Notes: generated by a model not told the origin, from the sequence alone. A stretch of 52,872 bases of DNA from an uncultured Clostridium sp. (GCA_900553755.1 USEX01000006.1:1-52872), one strand, 5' to 3'; positions 33,790 to 42,235 are shown, counted from the stretch's first letter. Numbers and translations are program-made.

Positions 33790-33984
33790 TTAGTCATTTA
33801 CTTTAGAATATAGCCCAATTGATATTAGTCCAGAAACACCTACCAAAACATATATTATTCTGCTTAAAATGCTCATAGAACCAAATAATGTGCTAACTAA
33901 ATTAAAATCGAATAACCCTATAAGTAACCAGTTTAAAGCACCTATAATAACAAGGGTTAATGCAATATAATATAGAACCTTCAT
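33790..33984 (-). CDS. DUF378 small membrane protein
   Basis: 64 aa with two membrane helices. LTLVIIGALNWLLIGLFDFN and YVLVGVSGLISIGLYS match the DUF378 family, whose function is unknown. The real start is the internal ATG ending at 33984, with AGGAGG (complement of 33991-33996) 6 bases upstream; the longer open frame to 34089 has no support. It is divergent from the sigma factor gene. Confidence 0.85.
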   Translation of the reverse strand: MKVLYYIALTLVIIGALNWLLIGLFDFNLVSTLFGSMSILSRIIYVLVGVSGLISIGLYSKVND

Positions 33985-34055
33985 TATAATCCTCCTAATA
34001 AGTTGATATTTAGTATTATTATAGCTATTTTTAAAAAAATTATACCAACAAACTA

Positions 34056-34085
34056 TTGACATCAAAGGAAATACTAGAATATAAT
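34056..34085 (+). promoter_or_regulatory. Promoter of the SigH-type sigma gene
   Basis: Consensus TTGACA (34056-34061) and TATAAT (34080-34085) are separated by 18 bases, 45 bases before the ATG. Confidence 0.75.
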
Positions 34086-34130
34086 ACAATCAATCATTTG
34101 TAAGGCAGGATGTAGGAGGATATATACACA

Positions 34131-34772
34131 ATGAATGACAACATGAAATACATCAACATAGAAGATGAAGAACTAATAAACCAAGTAAAAAATGGCGACA
34201 AAAATGCACTTGAATATCTTATTTCTAAATACAAAGAAATGGTTGAATCTAAAGTAAATAAATACTATATAATTGGTGCCGAAAAAGAAGATATAGTTCA
34301 AGAAGGTTTAATTGGATTATATAAAGCAATAAAAGATTATAAAGTAGATAAACAAAATTCTTTCAAGTCATTTGCTAATTTATGCATAGAAAGGCAATTA
34401 ATTACTGCAATAAAATCTTCAAATAGGCAAAAACACATGCCGCTTAATTCTTACTTATCTTTAAACATGCCTGTATACAATAATGAAGACGAAAATAATG
34501 AAACAGAATTATTAGAAATATTTAATTCAAATGTTGTTGAAGATCCTCTAGATACAATAACCAAAAGAGAATATTATTCTGATGTTGAAAGCGTAATAGA
34601 TACATCTTTAAGCAGTTTTGAAAAAAAGGTTTTAAACAGATATGTGCAAGGAGAATCCTATGTGCAAATAGCAGAGAAATTAGATGCTCCGGTGAAATCA
34701 GTTGATAATGCAATACAAAGAATACGCAAGAAAACAATAAAGAATCTTGTAAATAGAGATAGCTCTTTTTAA
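34131..34772 (+). CDS. sigH: RNA polymerase sigma factor, SigH/Spo0H type
   Basis: 213 aa sigma-70 family member of the Spo0H group, which directs early sporulation and stationary-phase genes in Bacillus and Clostridia. Region 2 is seen as LINQVKNGDKNALEYLISKY, KEDIVQEGLIGLYKAIKDYK and FKSFANLCIERQLITAIKSS with NRQKH next. Region 4 with its helix-turn-helix is VLNRYVQGESYVQIAEKLDA followed by VKSVDNAIQRIRKK. AGGAGG lies about 11 bases upstream of the ATG. A consensus sigma-A-type promoter precedes it and a tRNA-Thr gene follows after 16 bases. Confidence 0.93.
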   Translation: MNDNMKYINIEDEELINQVKNGDKNALEYLISKYKEMVESKVNKYYIIGAEKEDIVQEGLIGLYKAIKDYKVDKQNSFKSFANLCIERQLITAIKSSNRQKHMPLNSYLSLNMPVYNNEDENNETELLEIFNSNVVEDPLDTITKREYYSDVESVIDTSLSSFEKKVLNRYVQGESYVQIAEKLDAPVKSVDNAIQRIRKKTIKNLVNRDSSF

Positions 34773-34788
34773 TAAGACTATCAAACAT

Positions 34789-34864
34789 GCTACTATAGCT
34801 CAGTAGGTAGAGTGCAGCCTTGGTAAGGCTGAGGTCACGGGTTCGATTCCCGTTGGTAGCTCCA
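34789..34864 (+). tRNA. tRNA-Thr (anticodon GGT)
   Basis: A full 76-base cloverleaf. The acceptor stem GCTACTA/TGGTAGC has one G-T pair. The D arm is GCTC/GAGT. The anticodon stem CAGCC/GGCTG encloses loop TTGGTAA with anticodon GGT. The T arm is ACGGG/CCCGT with loop TTCGATT. TCCA is encoded at the 3' end. It lies just after the sigma factor gene. Confidence 0.97.
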
Positions 34865-34929
34865 AGAAAATAAAATAGAAGCAGATGTATGTGTTTTAAA
34901 TTAACGTTGATTAGAAGGAAATGATAAGA

Positions 34930-36018
34930 ATGAAAATAGGAATAGTAGGACTTCCAAATGTAGGAAAGAGTACATTATTTAATAGTATAACAAAAGCAGG
35001 AGCTGAATGTGCAAATTATCCTTTTTGCACGATAGAACCAAATGTTGGAGTTGTGCCAGTTCCGGATGAAAGATTAGATAACTTAGCTAAAATTTACAAT
35101 CCAGAAAAGATAACACATGCTATCATAGAATTTGTAGATATTGCAGGATTAGTAAAAGGAGCAAGCAAAGGAGAGGGACTTGGAAATAAGTTCTTATCTC
35201 ACATAAGAGAAACAGACGCTATTTGCGAAGTAGTAAGATGTTTTGAAGATTCTAATATAATACATGTTGATGGAAGTGTAAATCCAATAAGAGATATAGA
35301 AACAATAAATTTAGAGCTTGTTTTTACCGATTTAGAAACTGTAGAAAAAAGATTGGATAGAGCTAAAAAGTTAATTAAAGCTGATAAAAAATATCAGGAA
35401 GAAATAGAAGTATGGGAAAAAATAAAGAAAGCATTAGAAGAAGGAAAATCAGCAAGAACCTTGGAATATACAGAAGAAGAGCTTGAAATAATTAAAGACG
35501 CATTCTTATTGACAATGAAGCCAATATTATATGTAGCAAATGTATCTGAAGAACAATTAGCTAATGAGAACGATGAAACAGTTAATAAAGTAAGAGAATA
35601 TGCAAAGGCTGAGAAATCTAAAGTAATTCCACTTTGTGTAAAAATAGAAGAAGAACTTGCAGGATTAGACGGTGAAGATGAAAAAGAAATGCTAGAAGCG
35701 CTAGGGCTAAAGGAATCTGGATTAGACAAAGTTATAAAAGCTAGCTATGATTTATTGGGATTAATGTCATTCCTAACGGCAGGAGAACCAGAGGTTAAAG
35801 CATGGACAATAAAAAAAGGAACTAAGGCTCCACAAGCAGCAGGAAAAATCCATTCTGACATAGAAAGAGGATTTATAAGAGCAGAAATTGTTTCATATGA
35901 TGACTTGATGAAAGAAGGTTCGATGCTAGCAGCAAAGGAAAAAGGCTTGGTTCGTTCAGAAGGAAAAGAATATGTAATGCAAGATGGAGACGTAGTGTTA
36001 TTTAAGTTTAATGTGTAA
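34930..36018 (+). CDS. ychF: Redox-regulated ATPase YchF (OLA1 family)
   Basis: Obg-family P-loop NTPase that prefers ATP and associates with ribosomes, 362 aa. G1 is GLPNVGKSTLFN, the YchF-specific N-terminal YPFCTIEPNVGVVPVPDERL covers G2, and G3 is DIAGLVKGASKGEGLGNKFL. A TGS domain at the C-terminus has LMSFLTAGEPEVKAWTIKKG and GFIRAEIVSYDDL. ATG at 34930 is preferred over 34921 because AGAAGGA ends only one base before the latter and ten before the former. It is monocistronic by context. Confidence 0.96.
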   Translation: MKIGIVGLPNVGKSTLFNSITKAGAECANYPFCTIEPNVGVVPVPDERLDNLAKIYNPEKITHAIIEFVDIAGLVKGASKGEGLGNKFLSHIRETDAICEVVRCFEDSNIIHVDGSVNPIRDIETINLELVFTDLETVEKRLDRAKKLIKADKKYQEEIEVWEKIKKALEEGKSARTLEYTEEELEIIKDAFLLTMKPILYVANVSEEQLANENDETVNKVREYAKAEKSKVIPLCVKIEEELAGLDGEDEKEMLEALGLKESGLDKVIKASYDLLGLMSFLTAGEPEVKAWTIKKGTKAPQAAGKIHSDIERGFIRAEIVSYDDLMKEGSMLAAKEKGLVRSEGKEYVMQDGDVVLFKFNV

Positions 36019-36029
36019 AAACAAAAAGC

Positions 36030-36058
36030 TTTACATAAATGTAAAGATATGGTAAAAT
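36030..36058 (+). promoter_or_regulatory. Promoter of small membrane-protein cassette 1
   Basis: TTTACA (36030-36035), 17-base spacer, TAAAAT (36053-36058). The -35 and the following TAAA are shared with the promoter of cassette 2. Confidence 0.6.
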
Positions 36059-36099
36059 GAAAGATATCAAAAATTGATCCAAGAAAGGAAGAATTATTT

Positions 36100-36471
36100 A
36101 TGGATCATCGGAAGAGCCAGCAGTATTTGCTGTTGGCAATAGCATTAATTGGTTTTATGATTGGGATTAATGTGGCAAAGCTCCCAATCATAGAAAGAAA
36201 CGATCCACTCAAATGGATTGTTATCTGTATTCTTTTTTTGGTGATAGGAGCCATTTGGATCTGCTTCCAAAAAAAGATAAGGCAGTTAAAGGCTTTGGGA
36301 GCTTTTTGCGCTACAATTGGTGTAGGAGCTGGGATTACCTGGCTCTTTGCAATACCCGAAGTAATTAGACTGTTGGTAACATTAATTCCAATGGCATTTG
36401 TTGCCTTTTTCCTGATAGTAGTATTCTATCAGAAAGAAGACAGGAGAGAGCCCCAAGAGAGAAGTAAATAA
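36100..36471 (+). CDS. Small four-helix membrane protein, unknown family (cassette 1)
   Basis: 123 aa. Four hydrophobic helices (about residues 8-26, 37-55, 65-83, 88-108) with a basic, charged C-terminus. No known family is recognised. Codon use differs from its neighbours: CGG, CAG, CTG, CTC, ATC and GGG are frequent, which suggests recent arrival. GAAAGGAAG precedes the ATG by 9 bases. It has its own promoter and strong terminator, and a similarly built cassette follows directly. Confidence 0.7.
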   Translation: MDHRKSQQYLLLAIALIGFMIGINVAKLPIIERNDPLKWIVICILFLVIGAIWICFQKKIRQLKALGAFCATIGVGAGITWLFAIPEVIRLLVTLIPMAFVAFFLIVVFYQKEDRREPQERSK

Positions 36472-36477
36472 TTTCCT

Positions 36478-36518
36478 ACACCTACAAGTTAGCAATTAGC
36501 TTGTAGGTGTCTTTTTTT
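36478..36518 (+). terminator. Terminator of cassette 1
   Basis: ACACCTACAAG (36478-36488) and CTTGTAGGTGT (36500-36510) form a perfect 11-bp stem followed by seven Ts. Confidence 0.92.
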
Positions 36519-36537
36519 GTGGCACAAAGCACCAAAC

Positions 36538-36566
36538 TTTACATAAAATAAAAAATGTGCTATAAT
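36538..36566 (+). promoter_or_regulatory. Promoter of small membrane-protein cassette 2
   Basis: TTTACA (36538-36543), 17-base spacer, TATAAT (36561-36566). Confidence 0.7.
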
Positions 36567-36610
36567 AAAAATATAGACCGCATATTTATAAATAAGGAGG
36601 CAGCTTAAGA

Positions 36611-36943
36611 ATGCGGAAGTATGTAAAATTGTTTTTTTTGTTTGTTGGAAGTCTTGTTGTTGGAATGAATATCAACGCGACAAATGTGCTAGCAGGTTGG
36701 GAAGAAAAGATCTGCTTATTCATGCTAATATTCATTAGTATTTCGGTACTGATTCTATGGAGGAATCAATACGTGCCAGATTTGGTGGAGATTTTAGCAG
36801 GTTTGCCTGCAGGTGTGATAATATCACGTCAATTCAACATATCGATAACAGCTTTGCTGACTGTTGATACAATTATGGTCATTATTACTCTTGCGATGGT
36901 AATTATATGGGGAAATAATAGACAAACACCAAAAAAACAATAA
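36611..36943 (+). CDS. Small membrane protein, unknown family (cassette 2)
   Basis: 110 aa with about four hydrophobic helices (about 7-22, 32-50, 58-75, 80-98) and a short basic tail. Its N-terminal helix pair (GSLVVGMNINATNVL, then CLFMLIFISISVLILW) lines up in pattern with cassette 1 (GFMIGINVAKLPI, then WIVICILFLVIGAIWI). The two may be divergent paralogues. No family is recognised. AAGGAGG lies 10 bases before the ATG. Codon use is again less A-rich than the neighbours. Confidence 0.7.
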   Translation: MRKYVKLFFLFVGSLVVGMNINATNVLAGWEEKICLFMLIFISISVLILWRNQYVPDLVEILAGLPAGVIISRQFNISITALLTVDTIMVIITLAMVIIWGNNRQTPKKQ

Positions 36944-36950
36944 AATCCTT

Positions 36951-36995
36951 AACACCCAGAAGTCGATAATTGACGACTGGGTGTTTCTTTTTTTT
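36951..36995 (+). terminator. Terminator of cassette 2
   Basis: AACACCCAG (36951-36959) and CTGGGTGTT (36977-36985) pair perfectly, with an inner GTC/GAC stem, followed by a long T-run to 36995. Confidence 0.92.
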
Positions 36996-37020
36996 GTTCA
37001 CAAAAAATTCACAAAGAAAA

Positions 37021-37062
37021 TTAGCAATCGATATTGACAAGTGCTAAAAAGAGATGTAATAT
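37021..37062 (+). promoter_or_regulatory. hrcA operon promoter overlapped by CIRCE operator 1
   Basis: CIRCE: TTAGCAATC (37021-37029), nine bases, AAGTGCTAA (37039-37047), one mismatch per arm to the consensus TTAGCACTC-N9-GAGTGCTAA. The -35 TTGACA (37034-37039) lies within it, and the -10 TAATAT (37057-37062) is 17 bases on. HrcA bound here would block RNA polymerase. Confidence 0.88.
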
Positions 37063-37071
37063 ATATGAAGT

Positions 37072-37098
37072 TTAGCACTGAAATGTTTTGACTGCTAA
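37072..37098 (+). promoter_or_regulatory. CIRCE operator 2
   Basis: TTAGCACTG (37072-37080), nine bases, GACTGCTAA (37090-37098), one mismatch per arm to the CIRCE consensus. It lies in the 5' UTR and ends one base before the hrcA ribosome binding site. Confidence 0.85.
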
Positions 37099-37113
37099 AA
37101 AGAGGTGAATAAT

Positions 37114-38154
37114 ATGCTAAACGATAGAAAAAAACAAATATTGCAAGCAATTGTAGAAGAATATATAGAAACAGCTGAGCCAGTTAGCTCAAAAGCAATA
37201 GTAGAAAGACGTGGTCTAGATTATAGTTCAGCAACAATTAGAAATGACATGGCTGAGTTAGAAAAAATAGGTTTGCTAGATAAACCACATACTTCAAGTG
37301 GAAGAGTACCATCTGCTAAAGGGTATAGATATTATGTGGATGAATTGCTAAATTACAATGATATAAGCATACAAGAAATAAAATATATACAAGAACAGCT
37401 AGCAACCAAGATAAATCAAGTAGAAGAATTAACCAAGATTACAACCTCTACATTATCCGAAATAACACATTATACATCAGTTGGTATTGGCCCTACAGCG
37501 CAAAAACAAGACATAGAAGAAATAAAATTTGTATTGTTAGGGTCAAGGCTTCTAATGGTTGTAATATTAACCCAAAATGGTTTAATAAGAGAAACAATAA
37601 TAAAATTTGATGAAGATATAAATCAGGAACAAGTAGATACTTTAACATATTTATTCAATAATAAATTAAAAGGAAAACCACTTGCACAAATAGATAAACC
37701 AATTGAGGAATATATGCATTCAGAAATGGACAATATAATAAATGTTGTAAAACCAGTAATAGAACAGATTACTAGAGTAATAAATGAAGATGTTCCAGTG
37801 TATATGGAAGGTGCAGATAAATCTTTTGAATTACCAGAATTTAAGAGTTTGGACATAGCTAAAAACTTTGTAAATATACTTGATACAGATAAAACAAAGC
37901 AAATGATTGAAATATTAAATAGTGAAGATAATCAAGATGAAATAAATGTTTACATTGGTGATGAAAATGTGGATGAAGCTCTTAAAAACTTTAGTGTAAT
38001 AACGTTCAAACACAAAGAAAAAGGCAAAGATTTAGGAACTATTGCAATAATAGGTCCTACAAGAATGGATTATTCAAAAGTAATATCAACAATGAAATAT
38101 ATAAGTAAAAAATTAGATGAAAAAAATAAATTGGAGGAAGGAAAGGGTGAGTGA
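37114..38154 (+). CDS. hrcA: Heat-inducible transcription repressor HrcA
   Basis: Represses class I heat-shock genes by binding CIRCE; GroEL keeps it active. 346 aa. The N-terminal winged helix reads LNDRKKQILQAIVEEYIETA, EPVSSKAIVERRGLDYSSAT and IRNDMAELEKIGLLDKPHTS followed by SGRVPSAKGYRYYVDEL. A GAF-like core follows. ATG at 37114 is 6 bases after AAAGAGGTG, preferred over GTG at 37105. Two CIRCE sites precede it, so the operon is autoregulated. grpE starts 2 bases after its stop. Confidence 0.97.
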   Translation: MLNDRKKQILQAIVEEYIETAEPVSSKAIVERRGLDYSSATIRNDMAELEKIGLLDKPHTSSGRVPSAKGYRYYVDELLNYNDISIQEIKYIQEQLATKINQVEELTKITTSTLSEITHYTSVGIGPTAQKQDIEEIKFVLLGSRLLMVVILTQNGLIRETIIKFDEDINQEQVDTLTYLFNNKLKGKPLAQIDKPIEEYMHSEMDNIINVVKPVIEQITRVINEDVPVYMEGADKSFELPEFKSLDIAKNFVNILDTDKTKQMIEILNSEDNQDEINVYIGDENVDEALKNFSVITFKHKEKGKDLGTIAIIGPTRMDYSKVISTMKYISKKLDEKNKLEEGKGE

Positions 38155-38156
38155 AG

Positions 38157-38681
38157 ATGGCTAAAGTAGAAAATGAAGAAAAAGTACAAGAAGAAAGTAC
38201 TAGTGGAGTTGAAGAATTAAATAATAAAGAAAAAGAATTAAATGAAAAATTATCAAAAGTAAAAGATGAACTAGAAGACATAAAAGATAGGCACACAAGG
38301 CTGATAGCAGAGTTTGATAATTTAAAGAAAAGAAGTGCAAAAGAAAGAGAGGGCCTTTATAATTCAATAATGTCTGATGTTATTTCATCTTTCTTACCAG
38401 TAATAGATAATTTAGAAAAAGCTGCTGAAGCAGAGTCTAAGGATGAAGAATACAAAAAAGGAATTGAACTTGTATTAAAGCAATTTAAAGATGTGCTTTC
38501 TGCAAATGGAGTAAAGGAAATAGAAGCAGTAGGGCAACCATTTGATCCAGAATTACATGAGGCAGTAAGCATGATTCAAGATGAAAATCTTGGAGAAAAA
38601 ATAGTCGCTTCAGAATACAGAAAAGGCTACAAAATAGGAAATAAAGTTATAAGACATTCTATGGTAGTCGTAGCAAACTAA
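38157..38681 (+). CDS. grpE: Nucleotide exchange factor GrpE
   Basis: DnaK cochaperone, 174 aa. A long N-terminal coiled coil (about residues 20-75, repeated Leu/Lys/Glu heptads) leads to AEFDNLKKRSAKEREGLYNS. The C-terminal beta domain has GQPFDPELHEAVSMIQDENL and the closing VIRHSMVVVAN. Start ATG 38157 is preceded by AAAGGGTG inside the hrcA end; the in-frame GTG at 38151 is a less likely start. Confidence 0.96.
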   Translation: MAKVENEEKVQEESTSGVEELNNKEKELNEKLSKVKDELEDIKDRHTRLIAEFDNLKKRSAKEREGLYNSIMSDVISSFLPVIDNLEKAAEAESKDEEYKKGIELVLKQFKDVLSANGVKEIEAVGQPFDPELHEAVSMIQDENLGEKIVASEYRKGYKIGNKVIRHSMVVVAN

Positions 38682-38765
38682 CTAGTTATTAATTTTAATT
38701 AATATAAATTTACTAAAGATGCAATAATATAAAGAGTTTTTTATAAATAGGGAGGAATTTTTATT

Positions 38766-40619
38766 ATGGGAAAGATTATAGGTATTGATTTAGGTACAAC
38801 AAATTCATGTGTTGCAGTTATGGAAGGTGGAGAGCCAGTTGTTATTCCAAACGCAGAAGGAAACAGAACAACACCATCAGTAGTTGCATTTTCAAAAAAT
38901 GGAGAAAGATTAGTAGGACAAATAGCAAAACGTCAAGCTGTTACAAATCCAGATAACACAGTTATATCAATAAAAAGAAAAATGGGAACAGCTGAAAAAG
39001 TAAAAATAGAAGGAGAAGAATTTTCACCACAAGAAATATCTGCAATGATATTACAAAAATTAAAGACAGATGCAGAAAATTATTTAGGACAAAAAGTTAC
39101 ACAGGCTGTTATAACAGTACCAGCATACTTCTCTGATAGCCAAAGACAAGCTACAAAAGATGCAGGCAAAATTGCAGGACTTGAAGTATTAAGAATTATA
39201 AACGAGCCAACAGCTGCAGCCTTAGCATTTGGTATGGATAAAGAAGACCAAGACCAAAAAATAATGGTATACGATTTAGGTGGTGGAACATTCGATGTTT
39301 CTATACTTGATATCGGTGATGGTGTATTTGAAGTTCTTGCTACAAATGGTAATACACATTTAGGTGGAGATGACTTTGACCAAAGAATTATAGATTACCT
39401 TGTATCAGAATTCAAAAAATCAAACGGAATAGATTTATCAACAGATAAAATGGCTATGCAACGTTTAAAAGAAGCTGCTGAAAAAGCTAAAATAGAGCTT
39501 TCTGGAATGCAACAAACACAAATTAACTTACCATTCATCACAGCAGATGCCCAAGGACCAAAACACTTAGATGTAACATTAACAAGAGCTAAATTCGAAG
39601 AATTAATCAGAGATTTAGTTGATGCTACAAGAATACCAGTAGAGCAAGCTATGAAAGATGCGGGAGTTACAGCAGCTGACATTCACAAAGTATTATTAGT
39701 TGGTGGTTCAACAAGAGTTCCATGTGTACAAGAAGAAGTTAAGAAAATAACAGGAAAAGATCCAGATAAGGGAATAAACCCAGATGAATGTGTTGCAATT
39801 GGTGCTTCTATTCAAGGTGGTGTATTATCAGGAGATGTTAAAGATTTAGTATTACTAGATGTAACACCATTATCATTAGGTATTGAAACTTATGGTGGAG
39901 TATTCACAAAATTAATAGAAAGAAACACAACAATACCAACAAAGAAATCACAAATATTCTCAACAGCAGCAGATGGTCAAACATCAGTTGAAGTACACGT
40001 ATTACAAGGTGAACGTGAAATGGCTGCATACAACAAAACATTAGGAAGATTCCAATTAACAGGAATTCCAGCAGCACCAAGAGGAGTACCACAAATTGAG
40101 GTTACATTTGATATAGATGCTAACGGTATAGTTCACGTATCTGCAAAAGATATGGCAACAGGAAACGAACAAAAAGTTTCTATTACAGCTTCAACAAACC
40201 TAACAGATGCTGATATTGAAAAAGCAGTAAAAGATGCAGAAGCTCATGCTGAAGAAGATAAGAAGAAGAAAGATGAAATAGAAGTTAGAAATAATGCAGA
40301 AAGCTTAGTTTACAATTGTCAAAAAACAATAGAAGAATTAGGAGATAAAATAAGCGGAGAAGAAAAAGCAAAGGCTAATACAGAAATAGATAATGTAAAG
40401 AAAGCACTAGAAGGTAGTGATGTGGAAAAAATTAAAGAAGCTACAGAAAGCTTAACAAAAGTATTCTATTCTATTACAGAAAAATTATATAGCCAAGCAA
40501 ATCCAAATGGAGCAAATGGTGCAAACCCAGGAGCTGAAGGACCTAAGACAGATGAAAATGGTAATGTGTATAATGCAGACTATAAAGTAGAAGAAGATAA
40601 GAAAGACGAAAATAAATAA
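38766..40619 (+). CDS. dnaK: Molecular chaperone DnaK
   Basis: Hsp70 ATP-dependent chaperone, 617 aa. The nucleotide-binding domain has GIDLGTTNSCVAVMEGGEP, VPAYFSDSQRQATKDAGKIA, NEPTAAALAFGMD and VYDLGGGTFDVSILDIGDGV. The linker is DLVLLDVTPLSLGIETYGGV. The substrate domain is followed by a helical lid and a Gly/Asn/Glu-rich tail ending DKKDENK. It lacks the 24-residue insert of Gram-negative DnaK near the N-terminus, as expected for Firmicutes. AGGGAGGAA precedes the ATG. Confidence 0.99.
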   Translation: MGKIIGIDLGTTNSCVAVMEGGEPVVIPNAEGNRTTPSVVAFSKNGERLVGQIAKRQAVTNPDNTVISIKRKMGTAEKVKIEGEEFSPQEISAMILQKLKTDAENYLGQKVTQAVITVPAYFSDSQRQATKDAGKIAGLEVLRIINEPTAAALAFGMDKEDQDQKIMVYDLGGGTFDVSILDIGDGVFEVLATNGNTHLGGDDFDQRIIDYLVSEFKKSNGIDLSTDKMAMQRLKEAAEKAKIELSGMQQTQINLPFITADAQGPKHLDVTLTRAKFEELIRDLVDATRIPVEQAMKDAGVTAADIHKVLLVGGSTRVPCVQEEVKKITGKDPDKGINPDECVAIGASIQGGVLSGDVKDLVLLDVTPLSLGIETYGGVFTKLIERNTTIPTKKSQIFSTAADGQTSVEVHVLQGEREMAAYNKTLGRFQLTGIPAAPRGVPQIEVTFDIDANGIVHVSAKDMATGNEQKVSITASTNLTDADIEKAVKDAEAHAEEDKKKKDEIEVRNNAESLVYNCQKTIEELGDKISGEEKAKANTEIDNVKKALEGSDVEKIKEATESLTKVFYSITEKLYSQANPNGANGANPGAEGPKTDENGNVYNADYKVEEDKKDENK

Positions 40620-40623
40620 TAAA

Positions 40624-40658
40624 AATCGCCCAATAGGGACGCCCCTTTTTGGGCGATT
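40624..40658 (+). promoter_or_regulatory. dnaK-dnaJ intercistronic hairpin
   Basis: AATCGCCCAA (40624-40633) and TTGGGCGATT (40649-40658) form a perfect 10-bp stem, with a possible inner GGG/CCC pairing. No T-run follows, so it is more likely an mRNA-stability or partial attenuation element than a full terminator. Confidence 0.6.
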
Positions 40659-40719
40659 AACATCATTATGCTAAAACAGAAAATCACTATTAGGAGAAGA
40701 GTAAGAAAAGGAGAAAGTA

Positions 40720-41880
40720 ATGGCTGAGAAGAAGGATTATTATGAAGTCTTAGGTGTTAGCAAAAATGCAACAGACGACGAATTAAAAAAAGCATACAGA
40801 CGTCTTGCAAAAAAGTATCACCCTGATGCCAACCCTGATAATAAAAAAGAAGCAGAAGCAAAATTTAAAGAAGTAAATGAAGCATATGAAGTATTATCAA
40901 ATTCTCAAAAAAGAAAAATGTATGACCAATTTGGAACCGCAGATCCTAGCCAAGGGTTTGGCGGAGCTGGAGGTCCTTTCGGAGGTCAAGGAGGATATTA
41001 TTCTTATACTACTTCTGGATTCGATGGCTTTGATATGGGAGATATATTTGGAGATTTAGGAGATATATTCGGATTTGGAGGAAACAGAACTAGTAGAAAG
41101 AAAAATGGAGCTGCCAAAGGTACAGATTTACGTTATAATATGGATTTATCTTTTGAAGATGCATATACTGGAGTAACTAGAGAATTCACTATTACAAGAG
41201 ATGAAAAGTGCGATACTTGCGGTGGTAGTGGAGCTAAGCTAGGAACAAAGATAGAAACTTGTTCTATGTGTGGTGGAAAAGGAACTGTAACACAAATGCA
41301 AACTACATTGTTAGGACAAATGAGAGTTCAAACTACATGTTCTAATTGCCACGGAACAGGAAAGATAATAAAAGAAGTATGTTCTAATTGCTATGGTAAA
41401 GGAACAGTAAGAAAACAAGCAAAATTGAATGTAAAAATACCAGCAGGTATAGATGATGGACAGACAATTGTTCTTCGTGGTGAAGGCGAGCCAGGTAAAA
41501 ATGGCGGAGAAAATGGTGATATATATATAACTGTTCATATAAAGAAACATAGTATTTTTACAAGACAGGGAGACAATATATATTGTGATATTCCGATTAC
41601 ATTTACACAAGCAACTTTAGGTGCTGAACTTGAGATACCATTAGTAATAGGCGGAACAGAAAAATATAAAATTCCAGAAGGAACTCAAAGTGGTACAAAA
41701 TTCACAATAAAAGATAAAGGATTTACTCATATAAATTCTGGCAGCAAAGGAAATCTAATATTTACAGTTCAAGTACAAGTTCCAAAGAGACTAACAAAGG
41801 AACAAAGAGAACTTTTAGTAGAATTGGCAAAAACAATGAATGAACAACCACCAGTAAAGAAAAGAGGAATATTTGGATAA
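40720..41880 (+). CDS. dnaJ: Molecular chaperone DnaJ
   Basis: Hsp40 cochaperone of DnaK, 386 aa. The J domain contains YRRLAKKYHPDANPD with the HPD motif. A Gly/Phe-rich linker follows (about residues 75-120). Four CxxCxGxG zinc repeats are present: CDTCGGSG, CSMCGGKG, CSNCHGTG and CSNCYGKG. The C-terminal substrate domains contain KIPAGIDDGQTIVLRGEGEP. It has a separate ribosome binding site AAAGGAG. prmA, often next, is missing, and rsmE follows after a 382-base gap. Confidence 0.98.
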   Translation: MAEKKDYYEVLGVSKNATDDELKKAYRRLAKKYHPDANPDNKKEAEAKFKEVNEAYEVLSNSQKRKMYDQFGTADPSQGFGGAGGPFGGQGGYYSYTTSGFDGFDMGDIFGDLGDIFGFGGNRTSRKKNGAAKGTDLRYNMDLSFEDAYTGVTREFTITRDEKCDTCGGSGAKLGTKIETCSMCGGKGTVTQMQTTLLGQMRVQTTCSNCHGTGKIIKEVCSNCYGKGTVRKQAKLNVKIPAGIDDGQTIVLRGEGEPGKNGGENGDIYITVHIKKHSIFTRQGDNIYCDIPITFTQATLGAELEIPLVIGGTEKYKIPEGTQSGTKFTIKDKGFTHINSGSKGNLIFTVQVQVPKRLTKEQRELLVELAKTMNEQPPVKKRGIFG

Positions 41881-41905
41881 AGCAAATAAAGATAATTAAA
41901 TACAC

Positions 41906-41936
41906 CTAAAATGTTAGAAAAAATCTAATATTTTAG
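41906..41936 (+). terminator. Hairpin after dnaJ (possible terminator)
   Basis: CTAAAATGTTAGA (41906-41918) pairs with TCTAATATTTTAG (41924-41936) with one G-T pair and an AAAAA loop. The T-run is part of the stem, so termination strength is uncertain. Confidence 0.5.
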
Positions 41937-41964
41937 TACCTGTTATAGTCTAAGAAATGTTGAG

Positions 41965-42159
41965 ATGGGAAAATTAGTAAGTTCTATAAATTCAATGTTC
42001 GCATTAGGAAACTATAATATAAACTTAACCATAGATACTGAAAATCCAAATTATGTAATGGATGATGGAGCATTTATTAATGCAACAGGAGCTAGCCAAA
42101 TAATAATTCATAAAAAAGAAAACGAAATTGCAGGAAGCCTATTTGGAAGTCCATTTTGA
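41965..42159 (+). CDS. Doubtful 64-aa open frame, possibly a gene remnant
   Basis: It lies in the 382-base dnaJ-rsmE gap. The frame (64 aa) has a weak upstream site. After its TGA the same frame runs on as LRAIEWVGEN to a TAA, which looks like the end of a once longer protein interrupted by a stop. No family is recognised. The rest of the gap (41881-42262) holds only the dnaJ hairpin and the rsmE promoter. Confidence 0.3.
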   Translation: MGKLVSSINSMFALGNYNINLTIDTENPNYVMDDGAFINATGASQIIIHKKENEIAGSLFGSPF

Positions 42160-42205
42160 TTAAGAGCAATAGAATGGGTTGGAGAAAACTAATTATTAAA
42201 AACAC

Positions 42206-42235
42206 TTGAAAATAAAACAATTATTTTGGTATAAT
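42206..42235 (+). promoter_or_regulatory. rsmE promoter
   Basis: TTGAAA (42206-42211), 18-base spacer, TATAAT (42230-42235), 27 bases before the rsmE start. Confidence 0.7.
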
